Positions 18,400-26,875 of a DNA stretch of 64,000 nt are shown here, piece by piece (the first letter of the stretch is position 1; each line of letters starts with the position of its first letter). The stretch spans positions 1 to 64,000 of the forward strand of contig CAMLMV010000016.1 of the NCBI GenBank assembly GCA_946481275.1. Direction: 5' to 3'. The translations under genes and the position numbers were made by a program. The notes beneath the pieces were generated by a model. It had not been told where the DNA came from and did no database searches. It was given only the letters and a program-made list of their open reading frames with translations. This DNA is from an uncultured Massilia sp. (lineage in GTDB: Bacteria; Pseudomonadota; Gammaproteobacteria; Burkholderiales; Burkholderiaceae).

Positions 18400-19866
18400 A
18401 TGTTCCCCATCGACCGCTCCTCACCCGTCGCCCTGTCCAAGCAGATCGAGGCCGCATTGCGCCAGCAGATCGCGCAACGCGTCCTGCCTGGCGGGACCAG
18501 GCTGCCGTCGATCCGCCAGCTCGCCGCGCAACTCTCGGTCAGCACCAACACCGTGGTGGTGGCTTACGACAGGCTGGTGGCCGCAGGCGTCATCGATACG
18601 CACGGCACGGCGGGCTTCTTCGTCCGCGCACCGGCTGACAGCGGCCGCGCCATTCCCGACGAGGTTGCGCTGGAGGCGGGCCAGGAGCAGGAGCCGGTTT
18701 GGCTGATCCAGCAAGCCAACGACCAGCGGCCGGGCGTGCTGCTGGCCAGCAGCGGCGCCTTGCCGCCCACCTGGCTGCAGGACGCGCTGCCGGCGGCCGC
18801 CGTGCAACGCGGCCTGGCGCGCAGCGCGGCCGGCATGGCCTCGCGCTGTCCGCCGCAAGGGCTGGCCGAACTGCGCGAGCAGATCGCGTTGCTGTTGCGC
18901 GGCATCGGCATCGCTGCGGACGCCAGCCACATCCTCACCACCTTCGGCGGCACCCATGCAATCGACCTGATCTGCCGCACGTTTCTACAGCCCGGCGATA
19001 CGGTGCTGGTCGAGGATCCGGGATACTTCCTGATGTTCGGCAGGCTGCGCCAGGACGGCGTACGCCTGGTGCCCATCAAGCGCCGCCCCGATGGCCTCGA
19101 CCTCGACGAGCTGGAAGCTGCCTGCCGCGCCCACCGTCCGCGCCTGCTGTTCGTGCAAACGGCTTTGCACAATCCCACCGGGTGGAGCAGCAGCGCCACC
19201 AATCTGCACAAGGTGCTGGTCATGGCGCAGCAGTACGGCTTCCTGATCGCCGAAGACGACGTGCACGGCCATTTCCAGCATGGCCACAGCACGCGGCTGG
19301 CATCGCTGTCCGGGCTGGATGGTGTGATCTACTACTCCAGCCTGTGCAAGGCACTGAGCCCGGCCCTGCGCATGGGCTACCTGGCGGCGGCGCCCGCCCT
19401 GCTGAAGCTGTTAATGCGAACCAAGATCCACGCCATCATGACATTACCGGCGTTGAACGAATACGTTTTGCTGGAAGTGCTCAAGGCCGGGAACCTGCGC
19501 AAGCACCTGGAGCGGCTGCAACGCAAGATCATGATGGCACGCAACGCCAGCACCCGGCAACTGAGCGCGGCCGGCGTGCTGTTCGAGCAGCCCGGCGACG
19601 CAGGAATTTTCTTGTGGGGCACCATGCCCGAAGGGCTGGACGTGGACTTGCTGGTGCAGGATGCCTACCGCAACAAGATCGTGATGATGCGCGGCGCCGC
19701 GTTCTCGGCCAACGACACGCCCGACCAGCACATCCGCTTCAACGTCGCCATCAGCCAGCATCCCCGGGTGAGCACCTACCTTGACGAACGCCTGCGCGCG
19801 GTGGCCGGCGCGCGGTCGAGCCTGGCCCGCGCCAGCGCCGCCGCCAGCATCGAGGGCAAGTCCTGA
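18400..19866 (+). CDS. MocR/PdxR-type GntR regulator with aminotransferase domain
   Basis: 488 residues. A winged helix-turn-helix (about 10-75, GTRLPSIRQLAAQLSVSTNT) is joined to a fold-type I aminotransferase domain. The PLP-binding region YYSSLCKALSPALRMGYL carries the expected lysine. MocR proteins use PLP, often with an amino acid, as effector, and bind direct repeats near their target gene. Most are divergent from their target; this one lies nine bases after lysE in the same direction. Regulation of the exporter is inferred from position only. Confidence 0.9.
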   Translation: MFPIDRSSPVALSKQIEAALRQQIAQRVLPGGTRLPSIRQLAAQLSVSTNTVVVAYDRLVAAGVIDTHGTAGFFVRAPADSGRAIPDEVALEAGQEQEPVWLIQQANDQRPGVLLASSGALPPTWLQDALPAAAVQRGLARSAAGMASRCPPQGLAELREQIALLLRGIGIAADASHILTTFGGTHAIDLICRTFLQPGDTVLVEDPGYFLMFGRLRQDGVRLVPIKRRPDGLDLDELEAACRAHRPRLLFVQTALHNPTGWSSSATNLHKVLVMAQQYGFLIAEDDVHGHFQHGHSTRLASLSGLDGVIYYSSLCKALSPALRMGYLAAAPALLKLLMRTKIHAIMTLPALNEYVLLEVLKAGNLRKHLERLQRKIMMARNASTRQLSAAGVLFEQPGDAGIFLWGTMPEGLDVDLLVQDAYRNKIVMMRGAAFSANDTPDQHIRFNVAISQHPRVSTYLDERLRAVAGARSSLARASAAASIEGKS

Positions 19867-19911
19867 GGCAGCAGGAACGTGGCTTGTGCCTGCCCCTCAT
19901 CGGCTGGCGTA

Positions 19912-21030
19912 TCACGTCCGGGCGACGACGCGGTTGCGCCCACCTTCCTTGGCTTGATACAGCGCCTGGTCGGCCTGCGCGACGAGCTGCTGCGCCACGC
20001 CCTCGATCGCGTGGTCGCGCTCGAAATCGTCGAGGGTCGCCACGCCGATCGACACCGACACCGCCAGCATCTGCCCTTCCGGCATCACGAACGGCTTCTC
20101 CGCCACGCTGGCGCGGATGCGCTGGGCGACCATGCTGGCGCTGCCCAGGTCCGCATCGATCAGCAGCACGACGAATTCCTCGCCGCCGAAGCGGCCCAGC
20201 GCATCCGTCATGCGCAGTTCGGCCTTGATGCGCGCCGCGACTTCGCGCAGCACGTCGTCGCCGGCCAGGTGACCGTACGTGTCGTTGACCTGCTTGAAAT
20301 AATCGATGTCGATGTACATGCACGACAGCCGGTAGGCCTGGCGCCGCGCGCGCGAAATCTCTTCGACGAGGCGGCGATCCATGTAGCGGCGGTTGTAGAC
20401 GCCCGTCAGCGCATCGGTGAGGCCGATGTACTTCAGCATCTCGTTGCTGATCACGTTCTCCAGGCAGATCGCGATGATCGACCCCATGTGCTCCACGAAG
20501 TCCGTCCCCAGCAGCGGCGTGAAGCGGCCCGGGTCGCGGCTGCCCAGGTTCAGGCTGCCGATCAGCCGTTTATTCCGCAGCAGCGGCACCATCGCCACGC
20601 TGGCGAGACCCGCGGGCGGATGGGGAAAGGCGTGGCGTTGCGTGGCCGCGTCGAACCGTATCAGCCGCGGTTTCGGCGTGCGGCCGGCGGTCAGGTCATA
20701 GCCGAGGCCATCGACGTTGTCGTGGAACAGCAGGTTGGGAAACGCCTCGAAATCCACGCCCAGCTTGTGCATGACGGTGTAGATGTCGGCGTCCGTGTCG
20801 ACGAGCGACAGGGTGACGGCGTCGAGGTCGGACACCACGGGCAGCAGGCGGAAGATCGTGCCGACCAGTTCCTGGAACGTGCTCGCGCCGACGATCTCCA
20901 GGTCGAACGCCTGGTGCCGCATCATGATGGCGTGGTTGCCCTCGGCCTGGTCCATCAGGCTGGCCAACTGGCGGCGCAAGGCCTCGTTCTCGGCGATGAG
21001 TTCGCGCACACTGGCGCCGCGCTCGTGCAT
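19912..21030 (-). CDS. Diguanylate cyclase with N-terminal DUF484/GAF-like sensor
   Basis: 372 residues. A short coiled coil at the start (ELIAENEALRRQLASLMDQ) is followed by a DUF484/GAF-like domain to about residue 195. A GGDEF domain comes next, with active-site GGEEF near residue 280. An RMTD I-site sits exactly five residues before it, so product feedback inhibition by c-di-GMP is expected. There is no membrane segment, so the enzyme should be a cytosolic sensor making c-di-GMP from two GTP. It converges with the MocR gene and stands alone otherwise. Confidence 0.93.
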   Translation of the reverse strand: MHERGASVRELIAENEALRRQLASLMDQAEGNHAIMMRHQAFDLEIVGASTFQELVGTIFRLLPVVSDLDAVTLSLVDTDADIYTVMHKLGVDFEAFPNLLFHDNVDGLGYDLTAGRTPKPRLIRFDAATQRHAFPHPPAGLASVAMVPLLRNKRLIGSLNLGSRDPGRFTPLLGTDFVEHMGSIIAICLENVISNEMLKYIGLTDALTGVYNRRYMDRRLVEEISRARRQAYRLSCMYIDIDYFKQVNDTYGHLAGDDVLREVAARIKAELRMTDALGRFGGEEFVVLLIDADLGSASMVAQRIRASVAEKPFVMPEGQMLAVSVSIGVATLDDFERDHAIEGVAQQLVAQADQALYQAKEGGRNRVVART

Positions 21031-21126
21031 CTGTGGTTCCCCTTCAGCAAGAAACCCTAATTTACGCGAACTTGCGCGGCTTGAAAACGAAAATGATGAG
21101 GTAAGGCCAACAACATTGTCAAGATA

Positions 21127-21717
21127 TTATCGCGATGTTGCGCGGACCGCCTCCCAGGCCCGTTCCAGCAGCGGCGACACCAGCAGGTGCACGGCGCGCG
21201 GGACGACGTCCAGCCGCACGTCGGCCCCGAGCGCGGCGAGGCGTTCGAACATGCGTTCGCTGTGCTGCACGGGCACCGTCCGGTCCATGCGGCCGTGCAC
21301 GAGGGTGACGGCCGTGCGCCGCTCCCAGGCGTCCGGCAGCGGCGCGCAGCGCCCCGCGATGGCGACGACGTGGCGTGCGAGATAGCGGTCCCGGCATGCG
21401 GCCAGCGCCATGATCGCACCCTGCGAAAAGCCCGCCAGCACCGAGTCATCCGCGCCCACGCCGTGCGCGCGCTGCAGCGCCTCGATGGTCGCGACGAATG
21501 CCGGCAGCGCGGCGCGGATGCGGCCCGGACGGTTCTCTTCGGTGATGCCAGCCACGGACATCCACTGGAAACCCGTGCCGCCGCGGTCGCAGGGGTGAAC
21601 GGCCGGCGGCGCGGCGACGCGCGCTTGCGGGTCGTGTGCGGCGATCAGGTCGGCCAACGGTGCCATGTCGGCAGGGGTCTGGCCTACCCCATGGAGCAAG
21701 ACGATCAGGGAATGCAT
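21127..21717 (-). CDS. Alpha/beta-hydrolase esterase (YpfH/phospholipase-carboxylesterase family)
   Basis: A 196-residue cytosolic serine hydrolase. The nucleophile elbow GFSQGA places Ser98, an oxyanion LLHGVGQTPADM lies at the start, and the aspartate (HGRMDRTVPV) and histidine (RAVHLL) complete the triad near residues 150 and 176. Size and motifs match the carboxylesterase/lysophospholipase family that includes E. coli YpfH. The natural substrate is unknown. It is on the same strand as the upstream side of the diguanylate cyclase gene, with 96 bases between. Confidence 0.85.
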   Translation of the reverse strand: MHSLIVLLHGVGQTPADMAPLADLIAAHDPQARVAAPPAVHPCDRGGTGFQWMSVAGITEENRPGRIRAALPAFVATIEALQRAHGVGADDSVLAGFSQGAIMALAACRDRYLARHVVAIAGRCAPLPDAWERRTAVTLVHGRMDRTVPVQHSERMFERLAALGADVRLDVVPRAVHLLVSPLLERAWEAVRATSR

Positions 21718-21840
21718 CCGCGCAGTCTAGCGCATCCGCCGCATATCGATATACGCCCGCCGACTCAGGCGGTTTTCAACTTTATAAGCGCGAAACCATT
21801 CGTTCCCGGGGACTCCGCCCGTCGATACCATCCTGCCAAT

Positions 21841-21859
21841 CATGACTTGTCATGACAGG
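21841..21859. promoter_or_regulatory. Palindromic operator candidate upstream of gntR-type gene
   Basis: TGTCATGACA (21848-21857) is a perfect 10-base palindrome. It overlaps a second inverted repeat, CATGAC-TT-GTCATG (21841-21854). It ends 15 bases before the ATG at 21872, a suitable place for autoregulation by the encoded GntR/HutC protein. Inferred, not demonstrated. Confidence 0.5.
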
Positions 21860-21871
21860 ACATACCAGACC

Positions 21872-22621
21872 ATGAACAACGCCACCTTTCGCGCCATCGA
21901 ACCATCCGCCATCCCGCTGTATTCGCAAGTCCGTGAACGGCTGCGCGAACGCATCGCCGACGGCACCTACGCCCCGCAAACGCGCCTGCCGTCGGAAAGC
22001 GAGATCGGCGCCCTTTTCAAAGTCAGCCGCATCACCGTGCGCCAGGCGCTGGGCGACCTGCAGAAGGAAGGCGTGATCGTCAAGGTGCCCGGCAAAGGCA
22101 CGTACGTCGCGCAGAACCCGCCGAGCCAGGAACTGGCGCGGCTGGAAGGCTTCGGCGAAGCGATGTCGCGCAAGGGCCACCGGATCGTCAACCGCGTCGT
22201 GAAGCACGCGCTGGTCGAGGCGTCGCCGCTGGTTGCGGCGCGGCTGCGCGTGGCGCCGGGCGCGCCCGTGACGGAGATCCACCGCGTGCGCTGGCTCGAC
22301 CGCGAGCCCGTGTCGTTCGAGATCACGTACCTGCCGCCCGCGATCGGCGAGCGCCTGCGCGGCGAAAACCTCGCTGGACGCGACATCTTCCTGATCCTGG
22401 AAACCGACTACGGCATCGCGCTGGGCCACGCCGACATCCGGATCGGCGCGGTCAACGCCGACATCGCGCTGGCGCAGGCCCTGCGCGTGGAACCGGGCGC
22501 CGCCCTGCTGCGCATCGAGCGCCTGACGTGGACGGCGGACGGCGTGCCGCTCGACTTCGAATACCTGTACGTACGCGGCGAAGCCTTCCAGTACGCCCTG
22601 CGCCTGCCGCGCCATCCCTGA
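21872..22621 (+). CDS. GntR family (HutC subfamily) transcriptional regulator
   Basis: 249 residues. The N-terminal winged helix (about 15-80, with RLPSESEIGALFKVSRITVRQ) is followed by a UTRA ligand-binding domain that typifies the HutC subgroup. The ATG at 21872 is preferred; an upstream in-frame ATG at 21842 lies inside the palindrome described above. The flavoprotein gene begins 24 bases after the stop, so the regulator probably heads and controls the following operon, sensing a small ligand related to its substrate. Confidence 0.9.
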   Translation: MNNATFRAIEPSAIPLYSQVRERLRERIADGTYAPQTRLPSESEIGALFKVSRITVRQALGDLQKEGVIVKVPGKGTYVAQNPPSQELARLEGFGEAMSRKGHRIVNRVVKHALVEASPLVAARLRVAPGAPVTEIHRVRWLDREPVSFEITYLPPAIGERLRGENLAGRDIFLILETDYGIALGHADIRIGAVNADIALAQALRVEPGAALLRIERLTWTADGVPLDFEYLYVRGEAFQYALRLPRHP

Positions 22622-22645
22622 CACTTTATTTCACTGGAACCCGAT

Positions 22646-24388
22646 ATGGAAACGCATATTCAAACCGTCGACGTGCTCGTGATCGGCGGCGGAACGGCCG
22701 GCCCGATGGCGGCCGTCAAAGCCAAGGAAGCGAACCCGCAGCTGCGCGTGCTGCTGCTGGAAAAGGCCAACGTCAAGCGCAGCGGCGCCATCTCGATGGG
22801 TATGGATGGCCTGAACAACGCCGTCGTGCCGGGCTTCGCGACACCGGAACAGTACGTCAAGGAGATCACGATCGCCAACGACGGCATCGTCAACCAGGCC
22901 ACCGTGATGGCGTATGCGCAGAACAGCTACGCGATGATCGAGGAACTGGACAGCTGGGGCGTGAAGTTCGAGAAGGACGAGACGGGCGACTACGCGATGC
23001 GCAAGGTCCACCACATGGGCACTTACGTGCTGCCGATGCCCGAGGGCCACGACATCAAGAAGGTGCTGTACCGCCGCCTGAAACGGGCACGCGTCGAGAT
23101 CACCAACCGCCTCGTCGCCACGCGGCTGCTCACGGCGGAAGACGGCTCAGGTGCTAGCAAAATCGCCGGCGCGATGGCCTTCGATTGCCGCACGGGCGAC
23201 TTCCACGTGATCCGCGCGAAGTCCGTCGTGCTGGCGACGGGCGCCGCCGGCCGCCTCGGCCTGCCCGCCTCCGGCTACCTGTTCGGCACCTACGAAAACG
23301 CGACCAACGCGGGCGACGGCTACAGCATGGCCTACCACGCGGGCGCCGAGCTGTCCGGCATCGAATGCTTCCAGATCAACCCGCTGATCAAGGACTACAA
23401 CGGCCCCGCCTGCGCGTACGTGACGGGCCCGTTCGGCGGCCACACGACGAATGCGAAGGGCGAGCGCTTCATCGAATGCGATTACTGGAGCGGCCAGATG
23501 ATGCAGGAGTTCCACGACGAACTCCAGGGCGGCAACGGCCCGGTCTTCCTCAAGATGAACCACCTGGCCGAGGAAACCATCCAGGCCATCGAGACGATCC
23601 TGCACACGAACGAGCGGCCGAGCCGCGGCCGCTTCCACGAAGGGCGCGGCACGGACTACCGCGAGCAGATGGTCGAGATGCACATCTCCGAGATCGGCCT
23701 GTGCAGCGGCCACTCCGCGTCCGGCGTGTGGGTCGACGAGCATGCGCGCACGACGGTGCCCGGACTGCACGCGGCCGGCGACCTCGCCTGCGTACCCCAT
23801 AACTACATGCTGGGCGCCTTCGTCTACGGCCGCCTGGCCGGCGAGAGCGCGGCCGCCTACTGCGCGGCGCACGAGCTGCCCGCCGTCGACGAGGCCCAGG
23901 TCGAGCGCGAGCGCGCCCGCGTGTGGGCGCCGCTGGCGCGCGAGGACGGGCTGCCGCCGAACCAGGTCGAGTACAAGCTGCGCCGCATGGTCAACGACTA
24001 CCTGCAGCCGCCGAAGGTGACGCGCAAGATGGAGATCGGCCTGCAGCGCTTCGAGATGATCCGCGCCGACCTCGATCGCCTGCAGGCGAGGAACCCGCAC
24101 GAGTTGATGCGCGCGATGGAGATCCACGCGATCCGCGACTGCGCCGAAATGGCCGCGCGCGCGTCGCTGTACCGCACGGAGAGCCGCTGGGGCCTGTATC
24201 ACAACCGCGTCGATTACCCGCAGCGCAACGATGCCGACTGGTTCGTGCACGTGCAGCTCAAGAAACAGGATGGCGCGATGACCTGCTTCAAGCGCCCGAT
24301 CGCCCCGTACATCGTTCCGCTCGACGACAACGAGAAGGACGCCTACCGCCGCCTGCGCGTGCACAAGACCGAAGCCCTCGCGGCCTGA
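22646..24388 (+). CDS. AprA/fumarate-reductase-like FAD flavoprotein
   Basis: 580 residues. The FAD-binding motif VIGGGTAGPMAA is at residues 12-23, followed by RSGAISMGMDGLNNAV (an AprA-like loop), a second FAD segment VVLATGAAGRLG, and GLHAAGDLACVPHN near residue 375. A helical C-terminal domain completes the fumarate reductase/APS reductase alpha-subunit architecture. It is directly followed by an AprB-like ferredoxin, so a two-subunit redox enzyme is likely, with electrons passing between FAD and Fe-S clusters. The segment corresponding, by recollection, to the APS-binding arginine region of AprA reads INPLIKDYNGP, so the substrate may not be APS. It is probably cytoplasmic; no signal peptide. 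Confidence 0.85.
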   Translation: METHIQTVDVLVIGGGTAGPMAAVKAKEANPQLRVLLLEKANVKRSGAISMGMDGLNNAVVPGFATPEQYVKEITIANDGIVNQATVMAYAQNSYAMIEELDSWGVKFEKDETGDYAMRKVHHMGTYVLPMPEGHDIKKVLYRRLKRARVEITNRLVATRLLTAEDGSGASKIAGAMAFDCRTGDFHVIRAKSVVLATGAAGRLGLPASGYLFGTYENATNAGDGYSMAYHAGAELSGIECFQINPLIKDYNGPACAYVTGPFGGHTTNAKGERFIECDYWSGQMMQEFHDELQGGNGPVFLKMNHLAEETIQAIETILHTNERPSRGRFHEGRGTDYREQMVEMHISEIGLCSGHSASGVWVDEHARTTVPGLHAAGDLACVPHNYMLGAFVYGRLAGESAAAYCAAHELPAVDEAQVERERARVWAPLAREDGLPPNQVEYKLRRMVNDYLQPPKVTRKMEIGLQRFEMIRADLDRLQARNPHELMRAMEIHAIRDCAEMAARASLYRTESRWGLYHNRVDYPQRNDADWFVHVQLKKQDGAMTCFKRPIAPYIVPLDDNEKDAYRRLRVHKTEALAA

Positions 24389-24401
24389 CCAGGAGAACCT
24401 C

Positions 24402-24635
24402 ATGCCGACCACCATCAACATCACCAGCGTCCCCGTCACCGTCGACGACGACAAATGCATCGCACACAAGGGCTGCACCGTGTGCGTGGACGTGTGCCCC
24501 CTCGACGTGCTGGCCATCGACATGGTCAAGGGCAAGGCCTACATGAAGTTCGACGAATGCTGGTACTGCATGCCGTGCGAGAAGGATTGCCCCACCGGTG
24601 CCGTCCACGTCGATATCCCCTATCTGCTGCGCTGA
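24402..24635 (+). CDS. AprB-like ferredoxin, two [4Fe-4S] clusters
   Basis: A 77-residue protein with two cysteine sets: CIAHKGCTVCVDVCP (C-x5-C-x2-C-x3-C) and CWYCMPCEKDCP (C-x2-C-x2-C-x3-C). It ends AVHVDIPYLLR. The spacing and the ending resemble the cluster domain of dissimilatory APS reductase beta subunits but without their long C-terminal tail. It begins 13 bases after the flavoprotein stop, with an AGGAGA Shine-Dalgarno, and is presumed to be that protein's electron-transfer partner. Confidence 0.9.
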   Translation: MPTTINITSVPVTVDDDKCIAHKGCTVCVDVCPLDVLAIDMVKGKAYMKFDECWYCMPCEKDCPTGAVHVDIPYLLR

Positions 24636-24656
24636 ACCACACTACGGAGAACAATA

Positions 24657-26051
24657 ATGAAATTCCTCGCCCTGTCCCTGCTGCTCGCCTTCGGCTCCGC
24701 CAACGCGGCCGAGACCATCCGCGTCGCCATCGGCACGCAGGACACGACCATCAACTGCGCCACCGGCGGCCTCCTGATCCGCGAGCTGCACCTGCTGGAA
24801 AAATACCTGCCGCACGACGGCAAGTACAAGGACGTCAAGTACGACATCGAGTGGAAGAATTTCACGTCGGGCGCGCCGCTGACGAACGAGATGGTGGCCG
24901 GCAAGCTGGATCTCGGCTCGATGGCCGACTTCCCCGGCTCCTTCAACGGCGCGGCGCATGCCAAGGCGGGCAGGAAGAGCATCTTCATCACCGTCCTGTC
25001 GGGCAGCACGCTCGGTTCCGGCAACGGCATCGTCGTGCCGAAGAACTCGCCCGTGCAATCGCTGGCGGAACTGAGGGGCAAGACGATCTCCGTGCCGTTC
25101 GCGTCCACCGCTCACGGCATGCTGCTGCGCGCCGTGAAGGCGCAAGGCTGGGATCCCGAGAAGGACGTGAACATCACGACGCAGGCGCCGGAAGTCGCCG
25201 GCTCGGCCCTGCAGAGCAACAAGGTCGATGCGCACGCCGACTTCGTGCCGTTCGCGGAACTGTTCCCGCACCGCGGCTTCGCCCGCAAGATCTACGACGG
25301 TTCGCAAGCCCAGGCGCCGACGATGCACGGCAGCCTCGTCGACGCGGCATATGCGAAGAAGTATCCGGAAATCGTCGTCGCCTACCTGCGCGCCGCCATC
25401 GAGGCGGACCGCCTGATCGCGGCCGAGCCGGAAAAATACAGTGAGCTGATCGCGAAAGTCACCGGCATCGAAGCGGAAGTGAACTACCTGTTCCACGGCC
25501 CCGTGGGCCTGCAGACGCGCGACTTCACGTGGAAGCCGGAATACCGCCAGGCGGTGAAAACGTCGATCGAGACCCTGCGCCTCCTGAAGCGCACGGATTC
25601 CGACATCGACGTGAACAGCTTCATCGACGATACCTTTATTCGCACCGCCTTCAGGCAGGCGGGCCTGGACTACGACAAGCAGCTGAAGAACTACGAGAAG
25701 CTGCCGTTGAAAGCCAAGGACGCAGTCACCGGCAAGGCGATCACCGACTTCCGCCACCTCACGCAGATCTGGGTGCAGGGCGAACCGCTCGTGCGGCACT
25801 ACGCGAGCGCCACCACCGCCATCGCCGAACTGCGCAAGCTGGAACAGGCAGGCAAGAAGGTGCGCACCGTGTACGCCCACGACCAGGGCTCGGGCCTGAA
25901 GCTGCTGGCCGGCGACGCGTGGTTCGTCGTCGCGGCCGACGGCAAGGACGTCAGCGCGTACCTGCTGAAGGCGGATGCGCAGACGCAGGCGGCGAAAGTG
26001 AAGGGCAAAGTCGTCGATTTCGATACGCTCAAAGCGGGCAAGCCGATCTGA
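24657..26051 (+). CDS. ABC transporter substrate-binding protein (sulfonate/nitrate type) with C-terminal extension
   Basis: 464 residues with a Sec signal peptide (cleavage near residue 17, after GSANA). Residues 20 to about 340 form a periplasmic binding protein of the SsuA/TauA/NrtA class (EMVAGKLDLGSMADFPG and GKTISVPFASTAHGMLL motifs). The last ~120 residues are extra compared with the usual ~330. They end in a strand/helix pattern, GDAWFVVAADGKDVSAYL then AKVKGKVVDFDTL, that faintly recalls the metal-binding NosL fold. It captures an unknown, probably sulfur-containing, solute for the adjacent permease. Confidence 0.88.
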   Translation: MKFLALSLLLAFGSANAAETIRVAIGTQDTTINCATGGLLIRELHLLEKYLPHDGKYKDVKYDIEWKNFTSGAPLTNEMVAGKLDLGSMADFPGSFNGAAHAKAGRKSIFITVLSGSTLGSGNGIVVPKNSPVQSLAELRGKTISVPFASTAHGMLLRAVKAQGWDPEKDVNITTQAPEVAGSALQSNKVDAHADFVPFAELFPHRGFARKIYDGSQAQAPTMHGSLVDAAYAKKYPEIVVAYLRAAIEADRLIAAEPEKYSELIAKVTGIEAEVNYLFHGPVGLQTRDFTWKPEYRQAVKTSIETLRLLKRTDSDIDVNSFIDDTFIRTAFRQAGLDYDKQLKNYEKLPLKAKDAVTGKAITDFRHLTQIWVQGEPLVRHYASATTAIAELRKLEQAGKKVRTVYAHDQGSGLKLLAGDAWFVVAADGKDVSAYLLKADAQTQAAKVKGKVVDFDTLKAGKPI

Positions 26052-26053
26052 CC

Positions 26054-26875
26054 ATGGACGCCACCGCCACCCGCCCCATCGACCCGGCCCTGCTGCGCCG
26101 CGCGGGCCGCCTGCTGCTGCGCGCGCTGTCGCTCGTCGCCTGCGTGGCGGCCTGGCAGTGGGCTTCCATGCACCACCTCGACCTCGGCCTGGTCACGTTC
26201 CAGAACGTGCCGTCGCCGCAGGACGTGCTGGAAGCCGCCACGACGCTGGTCGAATCGCCGAAGCTGGCGCTGCACCTGAAGGCCAGCGTGTGGCGCGTGT
26301 TCGCCGGCTTCGTGGCGGCGGGCATCGCCGGCATCGGGCTCGGTCTGTTCATCGGCCGTTCGCGGCTGCTGGAAGACGTGCTGCTGCCGCCGCTGGAAAT
26401 GCTGCGCCCGATCCCGGCCGTCGCGTGGATCCCGCTGGCGATCCTGATGTTCCCGTCGTCGGAACTGTCGATGGTGTTCATCACGTTCATCGGCGCGCTG
26501 TTCCCGATCCTGCTGAACACGGTCCACGGCGTGGAAGGCGCCGACCCGCGCCTCGTCGCCTCGTCGCGCAGCCTCGGTGCCGGGCGCTGGACCATCTTCT
26601 CGGAAGTGATCCTGCCGGCGGCCGCGCCGAACATCGTCACGGGCCTGGCGATCGGCATGGGCACGGCGTGGTTCTGCCTCGTGACGGCGGAGATGATCTC
26701 CGGCCAGTTCGGCATCGGTTACTACACGTGGGCCGCGTACACGATCCAGAACTACCCGGACATCGTCGTCGGCATGCTGTTCATCGGCGTCATCGGCATG
26801 GGCAGCAGCGCGCTCGTGAAGAAGATCGGCGACCTCGCCATGCCCTGGTACCACATGCAGAGGAAAAAACGATGA
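26054..26875 (+). CDS. ABC transporter permease (SsuC/TauC-like)
   Basis: A 273-residue inner-membrane protein with about six helices. The EAA-type loop EGADPRLVASSRSLGAGRW near residues 165-183 contacts the ATPase. It belongs to the binding-protein-dependent permease family for sulfonates, taurine, nitrate and bicarbonate. It begins two bases after the binding-protein stop, and its own stop overlaps the ATPase start codon. The helices include PIPAVAWIPLAILMF, characteristic of this class. Confidence 0.93.
   Translation: MDATATRPIDPALLRRAGRLLLRALSLVACVAAWQWASMHHLDLGLVTFQNVPSPQDVLEAATTLVESPKLALHLKASVWRVFAGFVAAGIAGIGLGLFIGRSRLLEDVLLPPLEMLRPIPAVAWIPLAILMFPSSELSMVFITFIGALFPILLNTVHGVEGADPRLVASSRSLGAGRWTIFSEVILPAAAPNIVTGLAIGMGTAWFCLVTAEMISGQFGIGYYTWAAYTIQNYPDIVVGMLFIGVIGMGSSALVKKIGDLAMPWYHMQRKKR

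Noticed and set aside
22646..24635. Assignment of the flavoprotein/ferredoxin pair as dissimilatory APS reductase (aprAB)
   Set aside because: Ferredoxin lacks the AprB tail, key AprA residues appear different and no sulfate-respiration partners are present, so only 'AprAB-like' is claimed.
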